Part shown: piece by piece, positions 1 through 7,510 of the stretch
How the letters are laid out: every line of letters starts with the position of its first letter
Numbering within the stretch: the first letter of the stretch is position 1
DNA from: JAVBLV01 sp031553195
GTDB taxonomy: Bacteria; Bacteroidota; Bacteroidia; Bacteroidales; P3
Reading direction: 5' to 3'
DNA: 52,163 nucleotides
NCBI GenBank assembly: GCA_031553195.1
Contig: JAVBLV010000081.1
Span: 1 to 52,163, forward strand
The notes under the pieces: model-generated
Seen by the model: only the letters and a program-made list of their open reading frames with translations
The model's database searches: none
Told to the model about the DNA's origin: nothing
Position numbers and translations under genes: made by a program

Positions 1-383
1 TACCACGAAGTAACACTAAGTTTTATTTTTCTTTGTGCCTCTTTGTGAATATCCTTTGAGCGCCTTTGAGGTTAATTATTTTACCACAAAGTAACACTAA
101 GGGTTTTCACTAAGTATCGTTAAGTATATTTTTTCTTTGTGTCTCTTTGTGAATATCTTTTGAGCGCCTTTGAGGTTAATTATTTTACCACAAAGTAACA
201 CTAAGGGTTTTCACTAAGTATCACTACGTTTATTTTTTCTTTGTGCCTCTTTGTGAATATCCTTTGAGCGCCTTTGAGGTTAATTATTTTACCACAAAGT
301 AACACTAAGGGTTTTCACTAAGTATATTTTTTCTTTGTGTCTCTTTGTGAATATCCTTTGAGTGCCTTTGAGGTTTATTATTT
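1..383. repeat. Four tandem copies of a ~104-bp repeat
   Basis: Units begin with TACCAC(A/G)AAGTAACACTAAG at about 1, 82, 186 and 290. Each ends in a CTTTGTG..CTTTGTGAATAT..TTTGAG(C/T)GCCTTTGAGG block followed by a T-rich stretch. The first and last copies lack part of the middle (TTTTCACTAAGTAT region). CACAAAG and CTTTGTG within one unit are complementary, so each could fold. The last unit contains the stop codon of the acyltransferase gene that ends at 378. Related degenerate copies occur at 1572-1690. Function unknown; it lies at the 3' end of the transcript and may help termination. Confidence 0.85.
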
Positions 384-1283
384 CCAAAAATTATAAAAGT
401 TGAACCATTGTTCGGGATATTTCCTTACAATGATTTCGAGTTCTTTTGCAAATGATTTTGCCAATTGGTTTACTTTCTCCCGTTTGCCGTATTCCGTTGC
501 ATTGCTTTCCTTCAATGGCTTTACATATACGCAATATTTAGAAACATTTTTCTTGATTACAAAAACTGTTAATACCGGAACATCGAAATGAACGGCCAAA
601 CTAAAGGCGCCTGCCGGAAAATCGGCCTTACCATCCAAAAAATCGCATTCGATACTTTTAGGGCTTCCAAAATTACGATCACAAGGCATACTTACAATTT
701 GTCCTTCTGAAAGAGCTTCATTAATGGCAAAAATGTGCGACATATCATTGGAGACAGGAATTGCATTCACATTATTCAAATTCAATGCCTTCATCCGATT
801 TTCCATCACTTCTTTTGTTTCTCCGTCAAAAATAAGCGCATTGATGCGTTTTTTGTCTTGCTTCAGCAGATATCCGCTCAACTCAAAATTTCCTACGTGC
901 GAACTGGCGATAATAAAACCTTTCTCAGAATCTAAAAGCCTTTTAAAATTTTCGTTACCGGTTATTTCCATTTTGAAAAAATTCCGTCTGCCGGCATAAA
1001 CGGCGAAACGGTCGAGCATACATTGCCCAAAAACAAAATGGTTCAGATAAGTTTTGTAAAAGGCTTTGAACGAGGAATAATGGTGACGTTTGCGAAAATA
1101 CCTATAAATGGCTAAATAGCCTTTTCGTCCCAACAGCATATAGAACGGAACGACAAGAGCTAAAATAACATATCCGACGGTAACATTATGAAAGTGGAAT
1201 AAAAACAATAATGCTTTTTGTCCAAATGTACTGCCGCCGGTAACGCCTGTCCAATCCTTCGTTTTTTCAAGCGCCATTGCCAT
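378..1283 (-). CDS. LpxL/HtrB-like lysophospholipid acyltransferase of the polyene cluster
   Basis: The protein has 301 residues. An N-terminal hydrophobic segment (about residues 36-52) is followed by the acyltransferase signature SSHVGNFE, with His129 and Glu134 forming the HX4E catalytic pair of the lipid A acyltransferase (LpxL/HtrB) family, and a later SMPCDRNFG block. Members transfer an acyl group from ACP to a lipid acceptor at the inner membrane. Its start codon shares one base with the stop of the ACP gene (TAATG), so the two are probably translationally coupled and the adjacent ACP may be its acyl donor. Such acyltransferases are standard parts of aryl-polyene and flexirubin clusters, where they are thought to attach the polyene to a lipid. 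A true lipid A role cannot be excluded, but the neighbours favour the polyene pathway. Confidence 0.85.
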   Translation of the reverse strand: MAMALEKTKDWTGVTGGSTFGQKALLFLFHFHNVTVGYVILALVVPFYMLLGRKGYLAIYRYFRKRHHYSSFKAFYKTYLNHFVFGQCMLDRFAVYAGRRNFFKMEITGNENFKRLLDSEKGFIIASSHVGNFELSGYLLKQDKKRINALIFDGETKEVMENRMKALNLNNVNAIPVSNDMSHIFAINEALSEGQIVSMPCDRNFGSPKSIECDFLDGKADFPAGAFSLAVHFDVPVLTVFVIKKNVSKYCVYVKPLKESNATEYGKREKVNQLAKSFAKELEIIVRKYPEQWFNFYNFWK

Positions 1284-1531
1284 TATTTATCCTTCACTTT
1301 GCTTTCAATATAATCGTAGAATTTGCCAAGCGTATCAACGCCCGCCATTTCTTCCGGATTGATTTTGAAGCCGAAGTTGCGTTCCACAATTACCACGATA
1401 TCCACAAAATCAAGGCTGTCGACGCCTACGTCGTCTTTTAACGAAGCCTCTTCCGTTAGTTTTTCAGGATCAACTTCAATTTCTTCAACCAAAAAATTGT
1501 TTACAATTTGTACGATTTCTTCTCTATTCAT
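1283..1531 (-). CDS. Acyl carrier protein
   Basis: This 82-residue acidic protein carries the phosphopantetheine attachment motif GVDSLDFVD, with Ser39 as the attachment site, and the usual ACP helical pattern. It would tether growing acyl chains for the ketosynthase and ketoreductase encoded upstream. Its stop overlaps the start of the downstream acyltransferase by one base, while a repeat-filled gap of about 160 bases separates it from the ketosynthase gene. It sits inside the aryl-polyene/flexirubin-like operon rather than next to a fabF/plsX-type fatty acid gene set, so a dedicated secondary-metabolism ACP is more likely than the housekeeping one. Start ATG at 1531; no clear Shine-Dalgarno site, as is usual in this phylum. 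Confidence 0.92.
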   Translation of the reverse strand: MNREEIVQIVNNFLVEEIEVDPEKLTEEASLKDDVGVDSLDFVDIVVIVERNFGFKINPEEMAGVDTLGKFYDYIESKVKDK

Positions 1532-1571
1532 TGTTTTTATTGTTTTGTTATTTTAGTATAGTCAAATTATT

Positions 1572-1690
1572 TTTACCACGAAAGGTTTATTCTTTCTTTG
1601 AGTTCCTTTGTGGTTTTTTTTACCACGAAGGAACATTAAGGGTTTTCACAAAGTATCACAAAGGTTTAATACTTTTCTTTGTGGTTTTTT
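1572..1690. repeat. Degenerate copies of the CACAAAG/CTTTGTG repeat
   Basis: The interval between the ACP start and the ketosynthase stop holds TACCACGAA at about 1574 and again at 1621, a GGAACATTAAGGGTTTTCAC stretch, and several CTTTGTGG blocks. These match parts of the 104-bp unit at 1-383. CCACGAA/CACAAAG at the left and CTTTGTGG at the right could pair as a stem-loop in the operon mRNA. Confidence 0.7.
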
Positions 1691-1691
1691 C

Positions 1692-2912
1692 TTATATTTT
1701 CTTTATGACTAACGCGCTGTTTGTTCCACCAAAGCCGAAGGAATTAGATAAAAACATATTAATATCTTTGTCCACGCGAGTGGCGGCAATATTCAATTTG
1801 GCAGAAAATTCGTCAGGCGTTTCGAAATTAATATTGGGCGCGACGAATGAATTTTGCATCATCAAAATCGAATAAAGAATTTCGCTGGCGCCGGCCATCC
1901 AACATTCGTGTCCTGTCATAGATTTAGTAGAACTGACCAACGGATGCGAATTGCCGAATAACCTGTCAATAGCCATTGCTTCATACATATCGCCTTGTGG
2001 CGTAGAGGTGGCATGCGCATTCACATAATCAATGTCTTTAGCCGAAACGCCGGCATCTTTCAATGCGCGTTCCATGGCTATAAAACAGCCTATATCGCTG
2101 GGTTGCGAAATATTAGCGCCGTTAGAAGAAATTCCATACCCTATTATTTCTGCCAAAATATTAGCGCCGCGTTTTACGGCGTGTTCATATTCTTCAAGTA
2201 TCAGACTGGCGGCGCCTCCGCTGGGAACTAAACCATCTCTTCCCTTGTCGAATGGACGGGAAGCTTTGGTCGGTTCATCCATATGGATAGAAAAAGCGCT
2301 CAAAGCATCGAAACTTCCCATAGAGTAAGCATTTGTTTCTTGTGCGCCTCCGCACAAAACCATATCTTGCATGCCATTTTGAATGAACATATATCCCAAC
2401 CCTATGGAATGAGAACCGCTGGCGCAAGCTGCGCTAATGGTCATATTTACGCCTTTCAGTTTGAAGATGGTTGAAAGATTCATGGTTACAGTTGAATTCA
2501 TGGATTGAAAAATAGCCCCTGATCCAAGTAAAGTAGTGTCTTTTTTTTCACGGACGATGTCATTGGCTTCGATAACAGCTTTTGCCGAAGAATCGTTTCC
2601 ATACAGAATTCCAACTTCATTCTTTTCGAGGTAATCCATATCGATTTCCGTATTTTTAAAAGCTTCTACAGTTGCCATATAGGCATACTCGCCTTGCTCA
2701 GCCAGGCCGATACGCAAACGCCTGTCTAGGACGCCTTTTAATACAGGCGTTTCTACGATACCTGTCAGCAGGGAACGGTACCCGTATCCTTTACGCGCGG
2801 GGTCTATCCCAATGCCTGATCTTCCATTGTATAAGGATTGCGTAACTTCTTCCAAATTTTTCCCGATACAGGAATAAATTCCCATGCCAGTAATAACTAC
2901 GCGTCTTTTCAT
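1692..2912 (-). CDS. Beta-ketoacyl-ACP synthase (KAS II-like)
   Basis: The protein has 406 residues, the normal length for a FabF-type condensing enzyme. The catalytic triad is intact: Cys163 in SAACASGSHS, His300 in NAHATSTPQGD and His335 in KSMTGHE, with Lys330 alongside. The C-terminal SFGFGGTNSALV block is typical. It should catalyse decarboxylative Claisen condensation of ACP-bound chains. In this operon it would elongate an aromatic starter supplied by the ammonia-lyase. No chain-length-factor partner lacking the Cys is present in the window; one could lie left of base 1. The gap to the upstream ketoreductase gene is about 160 bases. Confidence 0.92.
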   Translation of the reverse strand: MKRRVVITGMGIYSCIGKNLEEVTQSLYNGRSGIGIDPARKGYGYRSLLTGIVETPVLKGVLDRRLRIGLAEQGEYAYMATVEAFKNTEIDMDYLEKNEVGILYGNDSSAKAVIEANDIVREKKDTTLLGSGAIFQSMNSTVTMNLSTIFKLKGVNMTISAACASGSHSIGLGYMFIQNGMQDMVLCGGAQETNAYSMGSFDALSAFSIHMDEPTKASRPFDKGRDGLVPSGGAASLILEEYEHAVKRGANILAEIIGYGISSNGANISQPSDIGCFIAMERALKDAGVSAKDIDYVNAHATSTPQGDMYEAMAIDRLFGNSHPLVSSTKSMTGHECWMAGASEILYSILMMQNSFVAPNINFETPDEFSAKLNIAATRVDKDINMFLSNSFGFGGTNSALVIKKI

Positions 2913-3072
2913 ATTTTTAAATTTATAAACTCCTTCGTAAGTGAAGAATAAAAAATTAGAAACTTATCGTCAACAATCTTTTCTCCTTATTATTTTTTAT
3001 TTCACTTTTATTAAAGCATTAAATATGCTGTGAAGCTTGTGGATACTTCATTTGTTTTTAACGTTTTCGATA

Positions 3073-3801
3073 TTAAGAATAAAGTCCGCCATTGATAGAA
3101 ACGACTTCGCCTGTAATATAGGCGGCCTGTTCCGAAGCCAAGAAACCAACCAAAGCGGCCACTTCTTCGGGTTTCCCGAAACGACCCACAGGAACCATTG
3201 CCTTTAATTGGTTTTCGTCCAAATCTTTGGTCATATCGGTGGAAATAAATCCCGGCGCTACTGCGTTAACAGTGATTTTTCGACTACCCACTTCTTGCGC
3301 CAATGCTTTGGTGGCGCCAATTACGGCGGCTTTGGCGGCAGAATAGTTGGTTTGTCCCGGCAAGCCTTTTAGTCCTGAAAGAGAAACGATGTTTATAATA
3401 CGTCCATAGCGTTTGGTGATCATATCTTTTAACAAACGGCGGGTAACGTAAAAAAATCCGTTTAAATTGGTATCGATTACATTACTCCATTGTTCATTTT
3501 GCATAAAAACCATCATGGTGTCTTGGCGTATCCCCGCATTGTTCACCAATATAGCAATATAATCGTCTAGGTGTTGTTCCGACCAACCATTCAAGACTTT
3601 ATCCACTTCGTCCACATTGGCCACATTGAAAGGCAACAGTTCGGCAGTTACGCCTTTGGCTTCGACCATTTGTTTGGTTTCCAGAGCCGCTTCTTTGTTC
3701 GACGAATAATTGATGAGAACAGGGTAACCCATATCGGCCAATTGAAGACAAACAGCGCGTCCTATACCTCTTGAACCACCTGTTACCAATGCGTATTTCA
3801 T
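3073..3801 (-). CDS. 3-oxoacyl-ACP reductase (FabG-like SDR)
   Basis: This 242-residue short-chain dehydrogenase/reductase has the NADP-binding motif TGGSRGIG near the N terminus, NNAGI in the middle, a catalytic Ser in VSLSG, and YSAAK with the catalytic Tyr and Lys. The C-terminal ITGEVVSINGGLYS block is typical of FabG. It would reduce the 3-keto intermediate made by the neighbouring ketosynthase. Its place between cupin/ammonia-lyase and KAS/ACP genes on one strand supports a role in polyene synthesis. It is one of many related SDR enzymes, so the substrate is inferred from context. Confidence 0.9.
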   Translation of the reverse strand: MKYALVTGGSRGIGRAVCLQLADMGYPVLINYSSNKEAALETKQMVEAKGVTAELLPFNVANVDEVDKVLNGWSEQHLDDYIAILVNNAGIRQDTMMVFMQNEQWSNVIDTNLNGFFYVTRRLLKDMITKRYGRIINIVSLSGLKGLPGQTNYSAAKAAVIGATKALAQEVGSRKITVNAVAPGFISTDMTKDLDENQLKAMVPVGRFGKPEEVAALVGFLASEQAAYITGEVVSINGGLYS

Positions 3802-3803
3802 AT

Positions 3804-3870
3804 CTTAAGCCCCAGCCCCCTTTCCGTTCCCCCAAAAAGGGGAAAACTGTCCAAAGAGGGACTTTTTTTA
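3804..3870. repeat. C/G-rich short repeat, dispersed type
   Basis: The short gap upstream of the ketoreductase gene contains AAGCCCCAGCCCCC, CCCCCAAAAAGGGG and a GTCC..GGAC block. A related sequence lies in reverse orientation at 42136-42209 (CTCCCTTTATGGGGAG..GGGGGCTT). Internal CCCC and GGGG tracts can pair. Such G/C-rich intergenic repeats stand out in an AT-rich genome. No coding role seen. Confidence 0.55.
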
Positions 3871-3909
3871 TGGTTATTATTTTATTTATATTCTTGAAAA
3901 AATCGAATT

Positions 3910-4329
3910 TTAATTTCCTGTTGGTTGAATTGCGCATGTTTCGACCATTAACATCACTGTTTTCTTAAGGGCTCGTGGACGATGCATTATCCCTTTTGTG
4001 ATAGTTGTTCCTTGAAAAGGATTTAATTCAATCGTACGGTCTTCAAGGTCAATTAGCAATTGTCCCTCAAGTACAAAAAAGAATTCATCGTCAGTATCGT
4101 GTTTATGCCAATGGTACTCGCCCTCTACGATACCAAGCCTCACAACACTGTCGTTGACTTTTGTCAGTGTTTGGTTAAACCATTTGTCGGTACATTCAGC
4201 CACTATTTCTGGAGTATCAATTTGTTCCAAATGCTTGAACAGTACGTCAAGTTTAGTTACATAAGCGTATTGATTTTCCATGTTTAAAAAGTTTTGAGTA
4301 TTATCTTTATATTTTGCTGCATTCGTCAC
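3910..4329 (-). CDS. Small cupin-domain protein
   Basis: The protein has up to 139 residues. An alternative start at 4281 gives MENQYAYV and a 123-residue protein, which fits the domain better because the upstream 16 residues have no cupin content. The cupin core shows GEYHWHKHDTDDEFFFVLEG, matching motif 1 with metal-binding His residues and Glu, then a second motif around NPFQGTTITKGIMHRP. Single-domain cupins of this type are often enzymes of unknown substrate or sensors. It lies between the ammonia-lyase and ketoreductase genes on the same strand, so it is probably co-transcribed with the polyene operon, but no specific function can be assigned. Confidence 0.8.
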   Translation of the reverse strand: MTNAAKYKDNTQNFLNMENQYAYVTKLDVLFKHLEQIDTPEIVAECTDKWFNQTLTKVNDSVVRLGIVEGEYHWHKHDTDDEFFFVLEGQLLIDLEDRTIELNPFQGTTITKGIMHRPRALKKTVMLMVETCAIQPTGN

Positions 4330-4365
4330 GAACTATCAACATTAACAATGCGTTGAGTGACATAT

Positions 4366-5910
4366 TTATATTTTGATGTAATTTAAGTCTTGATTCATTA
4401 AATACTGCTTCATTTGAGCGATTTCCTTGTATTTGGGCGTATCTTTAATAAATACGGGAAAGAAAGCGCGTATTTCGTCGTAAATATTACGTGTTTTTTC
4501 CGATAATTGATTTTGAATTTTCAAATAGTCAATGGCTTGTACCAACGCCATAAAATGAATGGACATTACCTGATAAGAATTATCTATCACTGTTTTGGTC
4601 AATAATGCCGAATTGGTTCCCATGCTTACCACGTCTTGATTGTCGTTGTTATTAGGGATGCTGTGTACATACATAGGGTTCGACAAAACTTGGCATTCCG
4701 CCGTGGTTGAAGTGGCTGTGAATTGAGACGCTTGTAAACCATAATTCAATCCAAGCACGCCCAAATTTACAAAAGGCGGAAGAATTTCGTTAATACGATC
4801 ATGAAACAAGTAATTCAGTTGACGTTCGGCCAACATAGTCAGTTTGGCAACGGCAATTTTTAATTTGTCCATCTCAAACGAAACATAATCGCCGTGGAAG
4901 TTCCCGCCATGGTATACATTTTGTGTTTCAGGGTCAACAATAGGATTATCGCAGGCCGAATTCATTTCATTTGTAAGGACTGAAATGGTATTTTTCAGCG
5001 TATCCAACACAGGACCTAATATTTGTGGAACACAGCGTAATGAATAATAGGCTTGTACCTTGTGTTTGAATATTTTTTCGGCGTTCTGGGCAGGATTGTA
5101 AAGTATATTTTCGCGTTTGCGTAGGCATTTACTTCCTAAAGAAATTTCTCTCATGGCGCGGGCAATTTCTTTTTGGCCGTCGTGCCGTTTTGTCTCATTC
5201 AGAGTTTCCGACATCAAATCGTCATAAGAAGAAGCTATTTCGTTCATCATCACCGACGATAAAACCGCCCAATTCAGCAAACGTTTAGCGTAAATCGAAT
5301 TTACCAAACCAATTCCCGTCATTACCGAAGTGCCATTGGTCAGGGCTAATCCTTCACGCAAGCGAAGCGTAAAGGGTTTCAGATTTTCTTCCTTCAAAAC
5401 ATCGGTTGTGGCGCGCCATTCGCCTTTGTAATGGACTTCGCCTTCGCCAATCAATGTTAGAGCGATATGGGCTAATTGCACTAAATCGCCGCTGGCCCCA
5501 ACGCTTCCATGCTCAGGAATAAGCGGGTAAATACCTCTATTTATGAATTCAATAAGCAATTGAGTAAGTTCGGGGTGAACGCCTGATTGCGCTTGGATAA
5601 AAGTTCCCAAACGCGCCAACATGGCGCCTCTTACATACAAGTCGGGAAGGGGATTACCTGCGCCTGTAGAATGGCTTCGGATGATATTGTGTTGAAGTTC
5701 AAGCAAAGAGTTATCATCAATCCGGTACTGCGCCATCGGGCCAAATCCGGTGTTAATACCATATATAACTTTGTCACTAGCAAAGGATTGAAGAAAGTTA
5801 AAACAATCTTCAATTTTCTTTTCCGTATCTTTTGACAAAGAAATTTGTTCGTTGTTGAACAAAATCTTTTCTGCTTCGTTGTATTGTATAAGGTGTATTA
5901 TATCTACCAT
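4366..5910 (-). CDS. MIO-type aromatic amino acid ammonia-lyase (HAL/TAL family)
   Basis: The 514-residue protein belongs to the histidine/phenylalanine/tyrosine ammonia-lyase family. Ala139-Ser140-Gly141 in GSVGASGDLV would cyclise to the MIO prosthetic group, Tyr50 in YGINTGFG is the catalytic Tyr, and NNNDNQDVVSMG is a conserved later block. The substrate-selectivity position reads Ser79-His80 (IIRSHSTG), resembling histidine-type enzymes. However, no hutU, hutI or formiminotransferase gene is nearby, and the gene leads an operon of ACP, ketosynthase, ketoreductase and acyltransferase. That context is known from aryl-polyene and flexirubin clusters, where a tyrosine ammonia-lyase supplies 4-coumarate as starter. 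I favour tyrosine or phenylalanine as substrate but cannot exclude histidine. Confidence 0.88.
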   Translation of the reverse strand: MVDIIHLIQYNEAEKILFNNEQISLSKDTEKKIEDCFNFLQSFASDKVIYGINTGFGPMAQYRIDDNSLLELQHNIIRSHSTGAGNPLPDLYVRGAMLARLGTFIQAQSGVHPELTQLLIEFINRGIYPLIPEHGSVGASGDLVQLAHIALTLIGEGEVHYKGEWRATTDVLKEENLKPFTLRLREGLALTNGTSVMTGIGLVNSIYAKRLLNWAVLSSVMMNEIASSYDDLMSETLNETKRHDGQKEIARAMREISLGSKCLRKRENILYNPAQNAEKIFKHKVQAYYSLRCVPQILGPVLDTLKNTISVLTNEMNSACDNPIVDPETQNVYHGGNFHGDYVSFEMDKLKIAVAKLTMLAERQLNYLFHDRINEILPPFVNLGVLGLNYGLQASQFTATSTTAECQVLSNPMYVHSIPNNNDNQDVVSMGTNSALLTKTVIDNSYQVMSIHFMALVQAIDYLKIQNQLSEKTRNIYDEIRAFFPVFIKDTPKYKEIAQMKQYLMNQDLNYIKI

Positions 5911-5971
5911 GTATCAAAAACTTAGTTGAACTTTATTATGATGGAATAATGTATTAATGACACAAGATAAT

Positions 5972-6970
5972 TTAATTTTTAAATTCAAAAATATTGGGAG
6001 CAAGCGTGTCCTGACAAAAAACGACATCGCCATTTACATTGAAAATTTCCCCATTGATAATGGCATGATAATAATTTTTGACTTTTTGATTTTGATAAGG
6101 CACTACATCAATAAAATAGGTATGAGAATCATTATATGAAGTAGCTGCTTTGAGCGTCTCGGAAAAGTCAATATAATTGATGTTATTTGCATAGGGCGTT
6201 TTTATGTCCTTGCCCAACAAATCCTGATGTTCGATAAAAAAATCAGTAGCCTTCAAAGTCCTATCGTTTTTATTAAAATTCAAAAATACATTTTTTTTAG
6301 CTTTTAAAGCAAGCGCATCTGTCCAAATTTCATGATTTTCGCTTATTACGGCAGGCGCATTCAGTATTATATTGTCAAAAAAAACAGATTCGTTAATATT
6401 GTTAACTATATAGTGTGCATATTGCCTGGCGAATAAATTCCCTAAACTATGAAACATTAAAGTTATGTTTCCTTGCTTCACGCTGTCGCAATTTCGAATA
6501 TGATTAATGGTATGGATAAAAGAGTCGAAGACATATGATGCATTCTTTTTTGCCTGGTTATAATTGGGAATGCCGAAAAACCCTCTTATTTCCTGCGCCG
6601 GCCATGCAAAAAGAATAACATTTACATTGTAAAGATCAGGTACTTGACTCATTAATGGGATTAGTTCGTCCATATTAGCTCCGTCGCCATGTACAAATAA
6701 CAAAGTATTGCGCCGTTTGTAAGTTTTTAGAACCCCTTCATGATAGCCGGAAACTTGTTCAATAGTATAATTTTTTTTGCTGTCGACAGTAGCGACAAGG
6801 AAATCGTAAGGATGCTTATCGCTGTCTTTGCCCGGCCGGTTCCTATCTTTCGCTAAGGCTTCTTTATAATCATAGGTAGATATAACAAAAAGTTTTGTTT
6901 CCTGAGCCTCGATTTTAGCTATGAAAACGTAAAATATTGCAATTGAGAGAAAAAATTTTAAGAAATTCAT
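5972..6970 (-). CDS. Secreted alpha/beta hydrolase, uncharacterised
   Basis: The 332-residue protein starts with a signal peptide (about residues 1-22, FFLSIAIFYVFIAKIEAQ). An alpha/beta-hydrolase fold is suggested by LLFVHGDGAN (oxyanion-hole strand and HG motif) and by TLMFHSLGN, a nucleophile elbow with Ser in H-S-L-G. It resembles the DUF900/serine hydrolase group with a predicted acid residue (DRT or DSH regions) and His near the C terminus (YYHAI). It is probably periplasmic. It is transcribed in the same direction as the polyene operon with 61 bases between them, but a promoter appears to sit inside its 3' end, so the two may be independent units. Substrate unknown. Confidence 0.75.
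   Translation of the reverse strand: MNFLKFFLSIAIFYVFIAKIEAQETKLFVISTYDYKEALAKDRNRPGKDSDKHPYDFLVATVDSKKNYTIEQVSGYHEGVLKTYKRRNTLLFVHGDGANMDELIPLMSQVPDLYNVNVILFAWPAQEIRGFFGIPNYNQAKKNASYVFDSFIHTINHIRNCDSVKQGNITLMFHSLGNLFARQYAHYIVNNINESVFFDNIILNAPAVISENHEIWTDALALKAKKNVFLNFNKNDRTLKATDFFIEHQDLLGKDIKTPYANNINYIDFSETLKAATSYNDSHTYFIDVVPYQNQKVKNYYHAIINGEIFNVNGDVVFCQDTLAPNIFEFKN
5986..6018 (-). promoter_or_regulatory. Predicted promoter of the polyene operon
   Basis: Read on the minus strand there is TTTG (6018-6015), a 21-base spacer, then TATTTTTG (5993-5986), matching the Bacteroidota consensus TTTG-N19-21-TAnnTTTG. It lies inside the 3' end of the hydrolase gene, about 76 bases before the ammonia-lyase start, leaving a leader of roughly 70 bases. 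AT-rich sequence makes chance matches possible. Confidence 0.5.
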
Positions 6971-7176
6971 GTTTTTAAATTGAATATTTTTAACGGATTA
7001 GGAAGTCTGGGACATAAATCAACACCTTACAAAGATAACTAAAATATTTTTTAAATTGATTATTAGAGCTATTTAAATTTTATGAAAAAGACCCTGAGAG
7101 CTAAGGGAAGCTACTTTGCGAATGTTTTTTGGGGAGTGGAAACTTTTGATAAAAATCAGGGTGATAAAGAATATAT

Positions 7177-7340
7177 TAGAAGTTGTCTAAATTTTTATGG
7201 AAAAGATTTTAAGAGATAAAAATAGCGAGTTTGCAGACGTTTTTTTTAAGAATAGTAACGCTATTTGGTAAAAACTCCGGCAAAAAAGAACATTTTTAGG
7301 CTCAAAATACTTCATAGAAAAATTTTCAGACAACCTCTAA
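7177..7340 (-). mobile_element. Long imperfect palindromic element, copy A (MITE-like)
   Basis: About 164 bases with inverted ends TTAGAAGTTGTCTAAATTTTT at the left and the complement of AGAGGTTGTCTGAAAATTTTT at the right. The interior carries the family core (reverse complement of GTCGGAATTTTTACC..AATAGCG) flanked by arms that pair with each other, so the whole element could fold into one long hairpin. It lies between the divergent hydrolase and thrS genes. Orientation is opposite to the copy at 11271. No transposase is encoded. Confidence 0.75.
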
Positions 7341-7422
7341 GACAAATTTTTTGCGAATGAATAATCTTTAAATTTAAGTTATCTGTTATCTCTTAATGAA
7401 AGAAATAACCAATTATTTTTTG

Positions 7423-7430
7423 TAACTTTG
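7423..7430 (+). promoter_or_regulatory. Predicted -7 box of the thrS operon
   Basis: TAACTTTG fits the Bacteroidota -7 consensus TAnnTTTG, 80 bases before the thrS start. No convincing TTTG is seen at the -33 distance, so the call rests on one box and the position. Confidence 0.45.
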
Positions 7431-7510
7431 TCGACCTGAAAATTCCTATCTAGGAAATATTTATTCAGGTGTATACTAATATGTTATTGTGTATTTAAAT
7501 AAGAAATTTT

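Noticed and set aside
1..383. CRISPR array
   Set aside because: The repeats are long (~104 bp), contiguous and nearly identical, with no unique spacers and no cas genes nearby.
4366..5910. hutH of a histidine utilisation operon
   Set aside because: No urocanase, imidazolonepropionase or formiminotransferase gene is adjacent; the polyene-type neighbours fit better. Substrate remains open.
7082..7219. 45-codon ORF reading MKKTLRAKGSYF and ending in the palindromic element
   Set aside because: The last codons belong to the element and the rest has no recognisable content or neighbours; probably chance, although it shows the same tail as MnmD.
7341..7510. T-box or tRNA-like operator before thrS
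   Set aside because: No T-box consensus or terminator/antiterminator pair is visible in the short AT-rich leader.
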